Shown: positions 1 to 8,390 of the stretch, one piece after another
Position numbering within the stretch: position 1 is the first letter of the stretch
Layout: every line of letters starts with the position of its first letter
Assembly: GCA_002355935.1 (NCBI GenBank)
Contig: AP017895.1
Coordinates: 1,488,001 to 1,552,000, forward strand
From: Rothia aeria
GTDB lineage: Bacteria > Actinomycetota > Actinomycetes > Actinomycetales > Micrococcaceae
Length of the DNA stretch: 64,000 bases
Direction: 5' to 3'
Notes under the pieces: model-generated
The model's input: the letters and a program-made list of their open reading frames with translations, nothing else
Told to the model about the DNA's origin: nothing
Database searches by the model: none
Position numbers and translations under genes: made by a program

Positions 1-627
1 GCGTTTTTGCTCATCAATATCCTGCGCCCCGGTCTGCCACGCATCAGACAGCGCCACCACATGGTCAATTTGTACGGCGCTGGAGGTTTTCTTGCCGCGC
101 TTAAAATCAATAGTTTTACCGGTGTATGGGTCAGCCAGTTTTCCGGTGATCACGGTGCAGGCGCGTGTTCCAGCCTTAAAACGAACATCCGTCAGGTCTC
201 GGCGTAAAATATCGTCGCGCGTGTTGCACCCGTTTTTGTCTACGTCTTCCCAAGCGGCACCAAACTGCTCCCGGGAATACCCGTTCTTTGAGGCCCTTTC
301 TTTAACGGGCAGGGAGGAGAGTTCCTTCTTAACGGTCGCTAAATCGGGGGCGAGTGCAGTGGTGGGATCGACCGCGTCGTAGGGGTTCTTGACCTCTTGC
401 AGGGTTTCTGTTTTGACGTCTGGCTCGTCCTCTTCACCGGTGTTCGGTGATGAGGAAGCACTGGGGTTCGCCTCAAACAACCCGCCGGTACCGTGCCTGC
501 CCACATAGATGACCGCAATAATCAGAAGAATAACCACGGCGATAGCGATCAGTGTATACAGCAGACGCCGCTTTTTGGGGTCCATGGTGGAGGGATGTAG
601 TCCTTTGGGAAGGGTGGGTAGGCTCAA
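1..627 (-). CDS. HNH endonuclease family protein (DUF1524-like), C-terminus off the window
   Basis: The gene reads leftwards off the window edge, so its C-terminus is missing. A TTG at 627 is the preferred start because GGAG lies 7 nt upstream on the minus strand; an ATG at 585 is the alternative. A KKRR cluster followed by about 22 nonpolar residues gives an N-terminal membrane anchor or signal, then a Ser/Glu/Pro-rich linker. Downstream are NGYSREQFG, DVDKNGCNTRDDIL and QIDHVVALSDAW, the pattern of actinobacterial HNH proteins related to the GmrSD C-terminal domain (DUF1524); the His of DHV is the expected catalytic residue. Family members are predicted extracytoplasmic nucleases. The substrate is unknown, and the second half of the HNH fold cannot be checked. 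Confidence 0.8.
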   Translation of the reverse strand, partial: MSLPTLPKGLHPSTMDPKKRRLLYTLIAIAVVILLIIAVIYVGRHGTGGLFEANPSASSSPNTGEEDEPDVKTETLQEVKNPYDAVDPTTALAPDLATVKKELSSLPVKERASKNGYSREQFGAAWEDVDKNGCNTRDDILRRDLTDVRFKAGTRACTVITGKLADPYTGKTIDFKRGKKTSSAVQIDHVVALSDAWQTGAQDIDEQKR

Positions 628-1022
628 CGGGGTTCTCCAGGGTGGGTGGTGGCGGGATAAATTGTGGGCGATGCTATAGCGCTCACGGCGTCGTCGGGTG
701 CGTGCTTTTAACACGTGCACACGACGTTGCCGTATATAGCATAGGGGCTGGAGCATCGTAGCGGAAACCGGGCGGTTGTCTGGTGAGTGCTTGGGCTTTA
801 TAGGGGATATGTCATAAAACTAAATATTATGCACGTAATGCGAATATTTTTTAAATATTATGGATAGTATTTCAAGAGATTGTCCACATATTCTAATTTT
901 TCTGCAATCCTTCAGGAAAAAGATAGGAATATCCACACTATTTGCGGTGCGCATTAGTTTTAGCGGTTTTTCTTTGCAACTCTAAGGGGACTTCTCACCC
1001 CACTACATTTAGGAGTTGCACT
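628..1022. other. Intergenic region between the divergent HNH gene and ssb
   Basis: No gene is supported in these 395 bases. The segment 790-930 is clearly more AT-rich than its surroundings and contains several ATATTATG/AATATT stretches, so promoters for the two divergent genes probably lie here. I could not pick a convincing -35/-10 pair. AGGAG at 1011-1015 is the ribosome binding site of ssb. Confidence 0.5.
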
Positions 1023-1634
1023 ATGAGTGACATTGTGACAATCCGCGGGTTTGCGGCCACTCGCCCCGAGCTGCGGGCTCTACCCAGCGGGGTTCCGGTG
1101 GCAAGTTTCCGGGTGGCAAGTACGCCCCGCTGGTTCGACGCGGCTTCTGGGACATGGCAGCAGGGGCGTACAAACTGGTACACGGTGACAGCATTCCGCA
1201 GGCTGGCGAAGAATATCGCGGCCTCAATCGATAAAGGGCACCCGGTGCTGCTAACCGGCCGGTTGCAGATCAAACAGTTCACCCATAAAGACGGCAGCAG
1301 CGGTTCCTCCGCTGAAATCGACGCGCAGTCGATTGGGGTGGACCTGGGGTATGGCACATGCATATTCGAACGCGGTGTGGAACGGCGGGATCTTGCACCA
1401 CAGAATCAGAATGAGCAGCATCCCGAACACGCCGAGCCCATTACGAGGAACAGTATTGTGCGGATGCACCCTGAAACCGCACCTGAAACCGAGGGTGACG
1501 GCCCCGTCCGCAATAACGCGGCATACGATAACAACGGGGTGCACTGTGACAATGATGGGACCTTCGAACATGCAGATACGCGGACCCGTCCTGCTGCAGC
1601 CGGTACCGATTCTAAGGTACAGGCTGCCGCGTAG
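1023..1634 (+). CDS. ssb: Single-stranded DNA-binding protein
   Basis: This encodes a 203-residue OB-fold protein that coats single-stranded DNA in replication, repair and recombination. The start at 1023 has AGGAG 8 nt upstream; a longer in-frame reading from 942 lacks such a site. The first about 110 residues match the SSB core: VTIRGF, VASFRVAST, TNWYTVTAFRRLA, GHPVLLTGRLQIK. The C-terminal half is an Asn/Glu/Thr-rich tail. It does not end in the usual acidic DDDIPF-type tip that recruits partner proteins, so this may be a secondary SSB (for example SsbB, used in transformation) rather than the replicative one. It stands alone here, not in the rpsF-ssb-rpsR operon, which supports a second copy. 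Confidence 0.85.
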   Translation: MSDIVTIRGFAATRPELRALPSGVPVASFRVASTPRWFDAASGTWQQGRTNWYTVTAFRRLAKNIAASIDKGHPVLLTGRLQIKQFTHKDGSSGSSAEIDAQSIGVDLGYGTCIFERGVERRDLAPQNQNEQHPEHAEPITRNSIVRMHPETAPETEGDGPVRNNAAYDNNGVHCDNDGTFEHADTRTRPAAAGTDSKVQAAA

Positions 1635-1689
1635 AGGCCGGAACTGCTGAGACTATCGAGCGTGCCTCTTGTACTGTAGGTGCCTTATC

Positions 1690-1718
1690 TTGCGTGTTGC
1701 TGGGGAATCTGCGATAAT
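1690..1718 (+). promoter_or_regulatory. Promoter of rplS
   Basis: TTGCGT at 1690-1695 and GATAAT at 1713-1718 are separated by 17 bp. TGC directly before the -10 gives an extended -10. Transcription would start near 1725, just before the leader stem at 1729. The same TGC-GATAAT element precedes the FMN riboswitch at 17362. Confidence 0.65.
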
Positions 1719-1728
1719 TCACAACTGT

Positions 1729-1809
1729 GTTCACGCTGGGCACGCCCCTGCCGCAGGGGGAAGAGCGACCGTAACAGCGTGAACCGTGGGGCACCAATCC
1801 TGCCCCACG
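1729..1809 (+). promoter_or_regulatory. Structured 5' leader of rplS (candidate L19 autoregulatory leader)
   Basis: Two consecutive perfect helices occupy the leader. The first pairs 1729-1738 with 1775-1784 (GTTCACGCTG / CAGCGTGAAC) and encloses a GC-rich internal stem. The second pairs 1785-1793 with 1801-1809 (CGTGGGGCA / TGCCCCACG) around a 7-nt loop. There is no U-run, so these are not a plain terminator. Ribosomal protein L19 is known to control its own mRNA through leader structures in several phyla; that this one does so is inference. Confidence 0.5.
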
Positions 1810-1891
1810 CAGTGAGTACCCCTCCATGAATCTTATGGGTGGGCAACCGAGCCTATTTGACCTGCGGCAGGTGGCTCAGGAGATCTAATCA

Positions 1892-2239
1892 ATGCAGACT
1901 CTCGACTTTATCGACAAGAAGTCCCTTCGTGACGACATTCCCGAGTTCGCCCCCGGCGACACTCTCAACGTTCACGTGAACATTGTTGAAGGTAAGAACC
2001 GCCGTGTGCAGGTTTTCAAGGGCTTCGTTGTTGGCCGCCAGGGCGCGGGCGTGCGCGAGACCTTCACCGTTCGCAAGATTTCGTTCGGTATTGGTGTTGA
2101 GCGTACCTTCCCGGTTCACTCTCCGGTGATCGAGAAGATTGAGGTTGTCAGCCGCGGCGATGTGCGCCGTGCAAAGCTGTACTACATGCGCAACCGTCAC
2201 GGTAAAGCTGCTCGCATTCGCGAGAAGCGCGAGTTCTAA
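1892..2239 (+). CDS. rplS: 50S ribosomal protein L19
   Basis: This 115-residue protein of the large subunit lies at the interface with the 30S subunit. It is recognised by [52 protein letters not shown] and the basic end [16 protein letters not shown]. Length is normal for the family. AGGAG at about 1877 precedes the ATG. It is preceded by a promoter and a structured leader, and followed after 23 bp by the first signal peptidase gene, as in other actinobacteria (rplS-lepB-rnhB). Confidence 0.98.
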   Translation: MQTLDFIDKKSLRDDIPEFAPGDTLNVHVNIVEGKNRRVQVFKGFVVGRQGAGVRETFTVRKISFGIGVERTFPVHSPVIEKIEVVSRGDVRRAKLYYMRNRHGKAARIREKREF

Positions 2240-2262
2240 TTCTTCTCTAGGGTTTAGAACCT

Positions 2263-2894
2263 GTGGATTCGGCCGAGAACTCGGCGGTTCCCAGCACCAG
2301 GCGTCACCTCAAACGGGGGTGGCGCCTGGTTGCTGTAGCCCTGGGCATAGCGGTGGTGACGTTATTGTGCGTTCGCACGTTTTTAGTGGACGTGTACTAC
2401 ATCCCGTCGGAATCAATGGAGCCCGCATATACCCCAGGCGACCGGGTGCTTGTCTCCAAGCTGGAGGGAGCAGGTGCGGTGCAACGCGGAGATGTGGTGG
2501 TTTTCGACGGTACGGGCTCGTTCGCACCGTATGAATCGGGCAGTAGTTTCTGGAAAGACCCGGCTAAAAGTATTGGGCAGTGGCTGGGGTTTGTCCCCAC
2601 GGATACGGTGTACATTAAGCGCGTCATTGCGGTAGCAGGGGATCGTCTTTCATGCTGCTCCGATAACGGTAAACTAGTGTTGAACGGGCAGGAACTGGAT
2701 GAGCCATACCTGTACCCGCAGGATAGCCCTTCCGAGACGCGGTTTGATGTTGTTATACCGCACTCCAGGGTTTGGGTGATGGGGGATCATCGTTCGGCAT
2801 CGGTCGATTCTCGCTCCTGCTGGGAGCACCCGGTGGTGGCATGATTCACACCAATAAAATTATTGGTCGAACCGTCTGGCGTATTCATTTTTAG
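2263..2894 (+). CDS. lepB: Type I signal peptidase, first copy (one-base frameshift)
   Basis: This membrane-bound serine protease removes signal peptides from secreted proteins. A GTG start at 2263 leads to a short cytoplasmic tail, one membrane helix (about residues 20-42), then the catalytic boxes: IPSESMEP with nucleophile Ser, YIKRVIAVAGD with the general-base Lys, and VWVMGDHRSASVDSR. As written the frame stops at 2844. The family's usual C-terminus (GGGM...NKIIGRTVW) continues in another frame to 2894. One extra C in the run 2829-2831 restores 210 residues, so I treat it as one gene. It is a short paralogue of the next gene and lacks its long N-terminal extension. Confidence 0.85.
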
Positions 2895-3006
2895 GTTTTA
2901 TATATACACTATGGTTTCTTTGTAAACCAATTATTTTGTCTACCCGGTGGTTAACACCCTTTACAATGGCATGTGAACCATATGTCCTCTCAGAAAGGTC
3001 TTTGGC

Positions 3007-4757
3007 ATGGCTGAACAGAATGAGCCTCAGGGAACGGACGCGGAGTACCAGCCGCGCACGCGCCGTGAGCGTCGTGAACTTGAGAAGCGGTCCCGTAAAG
3101 CCGTTCGCGCCCAGAATAGCGAGAACGTTGCTGACGCTACGGGTGCGCCCTCCGGCAGGCGTTTCGGCCGCCACGCCAAGTACTCCAGCGACGCTTCGGG
3201 AACTGAGTCTCAGCCAGCCAACGTAACGGGGGCATCGGGCAATGCGCACTCCCAAGAGGCGGAAACATCACAAGCGGCACAATCAGGCTCGTCGCGGCGG
3301 TTCAGGTTCGGCCGCCATGCTGCCCCTGAACAGCCCGTTGAAGCGGACACGCCGCAGCCCCAGCCAGAACCAGAACCTCAGCAGCAGACCCCTGAGACTC
3401 AGGAAAAACCACAAGAACCCGTAGCAAACTTCTGGGATAACGTCAGCGCGCCCACTAAATCAAATGTTTTTACGGAGCGCAGCACCCACGCCTCAGAAAA
3501 TGATAACGACTCCGCTAACACTGGTGAGCAGTCCGACGGTTCAACCCATGTAGCCACCTCCAAATGGCTCAATAGCCTCAAAAAGCACAGGGCGCAGACT
3601 CCGCGCCGCAGACCGGCATTATTGAGACGCAGCCCCTTAAACTCAAAAAGAGCTTCCTCAAAAACGGGTACCTGGGGTACAGCACTATGGGCGAAAACGC
3701 GCCCCAGCAGAGCTCAGAAGCTCTCGACGCAGGCTACAGTGCCCCCAACGAGCCGCAGAGCAACAACAACAGCAACGGGTCCGTCACCGAGCCCGCAACA
3801 GATACAGACCCGGACCGCACCGTCAGCATTAACCGCGTGAAACGCAGCAGGCCCTCACGGAAACCTGTCTCCCGCGATACACGCTCTATTTCGCGCACCA
3901 CGCGCCCCGCATCCCGTAACACGGCCCCGCAACAGACCCTCTACGAAAACCCCGTGCGGCCTAAACACCTGGGGACGGGGGCGTACTCCTCAGACGACTA
4001 CGACTATGAGTATGAGGACGAGCGCAGCACCAAGAAGTCCAAGAAAAAAGACAAAAAGCCCGAACTAACCCTCAAACAGGCTCGTGAAGAAGGCCGGATG
4101 GGTGAGTGGGCATGGACCACGTTCCGTGAATCGGCCATGGTGGTGGTGTACGCGCTAGTGATCGCGTTCATCATTAAAACGTTCCTGGTACGCGGCTACT
4201 ACATTCCCTCCGGGTCGATGGAGAACACCCTACAGGTGAACGACCGGGTCTTTATCAACGCCGCCGGGTCATATTTCGGTAGCCCGAACCGTGGCGACGT
4301 GGTAGTGTTCAAAGACTCCCAAGGGTGGATCGACTCAGCCCAGAAGAAGAGCAACCCCATTAATGACGCCCTCACATTCGTGGGCATACTACCGGACACC
4401 TCCTCAAATTACCTCGTTAAACGCGTCATCGGTAAGCCCGGTGACCGTGTTGAAGGTGACGGGAAAGGCAAAATCAAGGTGAACGGTGTAGAAATCAGCG
4501 AGCCCTACCTGCACCCGGGCTCCAACCCGTCCGATGTGCCGTTCTCGGTCACTGTTCCCAACGACTCATACTTCGTGCTGGGTGATCACCGTGACCACTC
4601 CGCTGACTCGCGCTACCACATTGGGGATGGGCACGCATTCGTCAAACGCGGCGATATTCAGGGCAACGTGTTCGTTATCGCCTGGCCGATCAACCGCGTT
4701 GGCCTAATGACGAACCAGTCCGATGTTTTCAAATCAGTGCCCGAACCCTCCAAGTAG
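3007..4757 (+). CDS. lepB: Type I signal peptidase, second copy with long disordered N-terminus (one-base frameshift)
   Basis: The catalytic part (about 4090-4757) has one membrane helix (AMVVVYALVIAFIIKTFLV), IPSGSMENTL with nucleophile Ser, NYLVKRVIGKPGD with catalytic Lys, and YFVLGDHRDHSADSR. Before it is a polar region rich in Gln, Pro, Ser, Arg and acidic residues of several hundred codons. That region is broken near 3580-3584; adding one A to the AAAAA run joins SLKK to AQGADSAPQTG and gives a 583-residue protein. Signal peptidases are usually 200-300 residues, so the extension is unusual and presumably cytoplasmic. It repeats the motif RFGRHA twice. A start at 3687 inside the second frame is the less likely alternative. 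Confidence 0.85.
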
Positions 4758-4766
4758 GGCAGCGGC

Positions 4767-5558
4767 ATGACTGGCTCACAGGCACCGGCCGCCACTTTAG
4801 AGCACGAACATGACCTGTTCGCGGCCGGCTACCAGCTTGTGGCTGGGGTGGACGAAGTAGGCCGCGGCTCTCTTGCCGGTGTCCTCAGCGTTGGGGTGGC
4901 CGTTATTGGGGCCCAGGCGCAGCTGCAGGTGGCGGGGCTGATCGACTCCAAAGCCCTCTCACCTGCGCGCCGAGAAAAAATGGTGCCCGAGATCCGACGG
5001 TGGTGCCTCAACGCCGTGGGGCACGTGAGTCCCGCAGAGATTGACGAACTGGGCATGACCCTCTCCCTGCGTTTAGCGGCACAGCGGGCACTCGCGTGCT
5101 TAGGGCGTGAGGGGACAACACCTGAAGTGGTGCTCCTGGACGGTAAACACGACTGGCTCAGTGCCCCCGCCCCCGACCTTTTCGGGCATCAGGATCCCGC
5201 GCACCAGCGGTACGAAGAGCTTCTGCAACAGGCGTGGGGGCGCAGAAATACGCCCTGGCAGGGGCCGGTTCACACCATTATTAAGGGAGATTACCGGTGC
5301 GCCTCCATTGCGGCCGCATCTGTATTAGCTAAAGTGGAACGAGACGGGCTGATGCGTGACCTTTCCACCCGCTACCCGGAATACGGGTGGGAGAATAATA
5401 AAGGCTACGGGTCTGCGGCACACCGCGCCGCTATTAGCGAGCACGGGCCCAGCCCGCTGCACAGGCTCACGTGGGCGCTACCGGCAGACGAACAACAGGT
5501 ACGGATGGCTTATCAACGGCGTCACGCCGAGAACGGGGTAAACGAGAATGAGCGCTGA
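4767..5558 (+). CDS. rnhB: Ribonuclease HII
   Basis: This 263-residue nuclease cuts the RNA strand of RNA-DNA hybrids and removes single ribonucleotides from DNA. The active-site pattern is clear: GVDEVGRGSLAG (Asp and Glu), LIDSKALSPARRE, LLDGKHDWL with an Asp, and IIKGDYRCASIAAASVLAKVERD. The C-terminal NKGYGSAAHRAAI also fits. It starts 9 bp after the second lepB and overlaps the next gene by 11 bp, so lepB-rnhB-DUF2469 is probably one operon, as in other Micrococcales. Confidence 0.97.
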   Translation: MTGSQAPAATLEHEHDLFAAGYQLVAGVDEVGRGSLAGVLSVGVAVIGAQAQLQVAGLIDSKALSPARREKMVPEIRRWCLNAVGHVSPAEIDELGMTLSLRLAAQRALACLGREGTTPEVVLLDGKHDWLSAPAPDLFGHQDPAHQRYEELLQQAWGRRNTPWQGPVHTIIKGDYRCASIAAASVLAKVERDGLMRDLSTRYPEYGWENNKGYGSAAHRAAISEHGPSPLHRLTWALPADEQQVRMAYQRRHAENGVNENER

Positions 5559-5988
5559 AGAACTTGAAAACTACGAGACCGATGCGCAGCTGGCGCTATA
5601 CCGGGAATACCGCGACGTCATGTCGCTTTTCACCCACGCGGTTGATACTGACCGCCGTTTCTACCTGGCAAACCATGTTGAGGTCATTCCCCGGGTGAGC
5701 GATGGAACCGTCTACTTTGAGGTGCTCATGAGCGACGTGTGGGTGTGGGATGTGTTCCGCACCAACCGGTTTGTGAAGACCGTGCGGGTTCTCTCAACGC
5801 ACGACGTGAACGTGGAAGAACGCCTGCCGAACCAGGAATTTTCAATCCCCGATATGGGGGTGCGCACACTTTTTGACGCGGCAGAAAACACCGGTATGGT
5901 GAGCGAGGCTGAGCACCGGCCAGAAAGTAACACGCAGCCGCAGGATGCCTCCGATGCCCGGCGGCGCGGCCCCGAAACCGACGGGTAA
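5548..5988 (+). CDS. DUF2469 domain-containing protein
   Basis: A 146-residue conserved actinobacterial protein of unknown function. It begins MSAEELENYETDAQLALYRE and contains FYLANHVEVIPR, YFEVLMSDVWVWDVFR and VRVLSTHDVNVEELP-like text. These are the hallmarks of DUF2469, which sits directly after rnhB in many actinobacteria. The last about 40 residues are polar and weakly conserved. The gene overlaps rnhB by 11 bp, implying translational coupling. A strong terminator follows at 6058. Confidence 0.93.
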   Translation: MSAEELENYETDAQLALYREYRDVMSLFTHAVDTDRRFYLANHVEVIPRVSDGTVYFEVLMSDVWVWDVFRTNRFVKTVRVLSTHDVNVEERLPNQEFSIPDMGVRTLFDAAENTGMVSEAEHRPESNTQPQDASDARRRGPETDG

Positions 5989-6057
5989 TATCACGACTCC
6001 AACGGGTACTAGGGGAGCTCAAAAGCCTGCGGTATCTGCTGGCTTAAACACACTTTG

Positions 6058-6096
6058 AAAGTTTCGGGCAGACCGTGTGTCTGCCCGAAACTTTTT
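6058..6096 (+). terminator. Rho-independent terminator after DUF2469
   Basis: A perfect 16-bp stem pairs 6058-6073 with 6079-6094 (AAAGTTTCGGGCAGAC / GTCTGCCCGAAACTTT) around the 5-nt loop CGTGT and ends in a short T-run. It closes the lepB-rnhB-DUF2469 transcription unit. The 260 bp between it and yraN contain no supported gene. Confidence 0.9.
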
Positions 6097-6356
6097 ATAC
6101 CCGCGTGAGGTGCCTGTAACGGGCCGCTCATGAAAACGTCACATTTCTTCACAATAAGAGTCTTAAACCACATTTTGAAGCACGAAATAGCATAAAACGC
6201 CTGTGGATACGACATCTGGCCCCGCACCGGGTGAGTTATCCACAGGCCCCGCTGTCTCTCTAGCGAATATCCGCGTACTTCAGGCACAGTACACGTACCC
6301 GCACGGTGCGCAACACCGGGCGGGCCTGCCCCGGTACGCCAACGAAAAGAGAGACC

Positions 6357-6787
6357 ATGACACCCCCGAAGAAACCCACCCGCGCCGCTACCTGCGCGCG
6401 CAGCCAGCCCAAGGCACACGCCGTAGGCCGCTGGGGCGAAGATCTTGCCGCTCGCATCCTCGAAACCAACGGGTACCGGCTGCTCGACCGGAATTGGCGT
6501 CTTCCTGCGGGATACGAAGGGGAACGCACCCACGGCGAGATCGACGCCATCGCTATCGACCCCGACGATGAACTGGTCTTCATAGAAATCAAAACCCGCA
6601 CCGACAGCGGCTTCGGGCACCCCCTGGAAGCCATCGGTAAAGACAAAGCACGCCGCACCCGTGAGCTTGCCATCCTCTGGTGCCGCCAGCGCGAGACCCT
6701 GGACTTCGGGCACTTCCGCATAGACGCAGTCAGCATACTAGGAACCCCGAACAGTTCACTTTCGAACACCTCAAGGGGGTGGCATGA
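6357..6787 (+). CDS. yraN: UPF0102 family protein YraN (one-base frameshift near the end)
   Basis: A small nuclease-fold protein (restriction-endonuclease-like) with the family motifs GRWGEDLAARIL, RNWR, GEIDAIAID and LVFIEIKTR, where Glu/Asp/Glu/Lys form the putative active site. AAGAGAG before the ATG at 6357 supports this start. As written the frame runs on into comM. Adding one C to the run 6745-6748 instead gives the usual end EQFTFEHLKGVA and a stop at 6785-6787, overlapping the comM start as ATGA (143 residues). That repair fits both the family and the operon. YraN commonly precedes comM and dprA; its role is unproven. Confidence 0.88.
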
Positions 6788-8328
6788 TGGGGTTCGCCCG
6801 TACCTACTCCGTGGCGCTTGTGGGGCTGCGGGGGCACATCGTCGAAGTAGAGGCGGACGTATCCTCAGCCCTGCCGTCTTTCGTACTCCTTGGGCTGCCG
6901 GATACCGCACTGAACGAGTCAAAAGAACGGGTGCGCTCAGCCACCAAAAACTCCGGGATTGGACTCACCCAACACCGGCTCACCATTAACCTCACCCCCG
7001 CAACCCTGCCTAAGAAAGGCTCCGGGTTTGATGTGGCGATGGTGGTCGCGGCCCTGCAAGCCGAGAAAAAACTCAAACCCAGCGGTGACTGCGTTTTCCT
7101 TGGCGAAGTCGGGCTAGACGGGTCGATCCGACCCATACCCGGCATACTGCCCGCTGTTAAAGCCGCAGCTGATGCCGGGCACTCTCGAGTAGTGGTACCC
7201 GCCCAGAATATGCACGAGGCAGCGCTCATTCCCGGGATACAGGTCAGTGGGTTTAGGTGCCTCGCCGAAATATTTGTGGCCCTGGGCGCCTCGGCTGAGA
7301 ACCTCAAATACCCGCCCGAGAGCGTGCGGGAGCAGCCCACCGCCGAAATCCCCGAACACGGTATCCCCTCAGATATGTCGGACGTTGCCGGGCAAGCCCA
7401 GGGGAGGTTCGCCCTCGAAATCGCCGCCGCCGGAGGGCACCACCTGCTCTTTACGGGGCCACCCGGGTCTGGAAAGACCATGCTCGCAGAACGTCTGCCG
7501 AGCATCCTGCCACCACTTGATGATGACGCAGCCATGGAAGTAACCGCCATCCGCTCCCTCACAGCAGGTGGCACGCCGCTGCGTGAACTGGTACGCACCC
7601 CACCGTTTGAGGCACCACACCACAGCGCCTCCGCCCCGGCGATCCTTGGGGGAGGCAGCGGCATTCCCCGCCCCGGATGCGTCTCAAAAGCCCACCGCGG
7701 CGTGCTGTTCCTGGATGAGGCACCGGAATTTAAACGTACCGTACTCGACTCGCTACGCCAGCCGCTAGAGAACGGTGAAATCGTGCTCGACCGTTCAGCG
7801 GCCTCAGCAACCTACCCGGCACGGTTTCAGCTGATACTCGCCGCGAACCCCTGCCCATGCGGCATGAACGTAGGAACCGGAACCGAGTGCACCTGCACCC
7901 CGCGTGAACGACGCGGCTACTTCGGGAAACTCTCAGGCCCGCTGCTGGACCGCATTGACCTGAACCTGTCAGTACCCAAAGTCTCTTCAGTGGAACTAGC
8001 CAGCGGCGAGCGCGGTGAGGCGTCGGCCCTCATCAGGGAACGAGTGATGACCGCCCGAGCCGCCCAACGCGAACGCCTGAGCCGTTTCGGGCTGCGGGTG
8101 AACGCTGAAGCAAACGGGAAGATTCTGCGCGGTCCTCTGCGGCTGGATGCCCCACTCACCCGAGAGCTTAACCGGGCAGTCGATCGGGGCGTGCTCACCG
8201 CCAGGGGTTACGACCGGGTGCTGCGTACCGCGTGGACACTGAGCGACCTTGACGGGACCGTCAGCCCCCAGCGTGAGCATATGGAGCTTGCACTGTTCCT
8301 GCGGCAGCAGGGCAGCGGGGCAATCTAG
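6784..8328 (+). CDS. comM: YifB/ComM family Mg-chelatase-like AAA+ ATPase
   Basis: A 514-residue protein. The N-terminal Lon-protease-like fold (FARTYSVALVGL to about residue 170) lacks a useful protease dyad. The AAA+ domain has Walker A GPPGSGKTMLAERL and Walker B GVLFLDEAPEF, and a CPCGMNVGT...C..C cysteine cluster that is usual in the family. In naturally competent bacteria ComM is a hexameric helicase that promotes branch migration during integration of incoming DNA. It overlaps yraN by 4 bp and is followed by dprA, so the three probably act together in uptake and recombination. This is relevant to the foreign block at 30-47 kb. Confidence 0.95.
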   Translation: MMGFARTYSVALVGLRGHIVEVEADVSSALPSFVLLGLPDTALNESKERVRSATKNSGIGLTQHRLTINLTPATLPKKGSGFDVAMVVAALQAEKKLKPSGDCVFLGEVGLDGSIRPIPGILPAVKAAADAGHSRVVVPAQNMHEAALIPGIQVSGFRCLAEIFVALGASAENLKYPPESVREQPTAEIPEHGIPSDMSDVAGQAQGRFALEIAAAGGHHLLFTGPPGSGKTMLAERLPSILPPLDDDAAMEVTAIRSLTAGGTPLRELVRTPPFEAPHHSASAPAILGGGSGIPRPGCVSKAHRGVLFLDEAPEFKRTVLDSLRQPLENGEIVLDRSAASATYPARFQLILAANPCPCGMNVGTGTECTCTPRERRGYFGKLSGPLLDRIDLNLSVPKVSSVELASGERGEASALIRERVMTARAAQRERLSRFGLRVNAEANGKILRGPLRLDAPLTRELNRAVDRGVLTARGYDRVLRTAWTLSDLDGTVSPQREHMELALFLRQQGSGAI

Positions 8329-8390
8329 GGGCCCGGCAGGGTATAACGCAGGTCAGCAGTCAGATAGTTATTCTTCGGAAAGGACGAACA

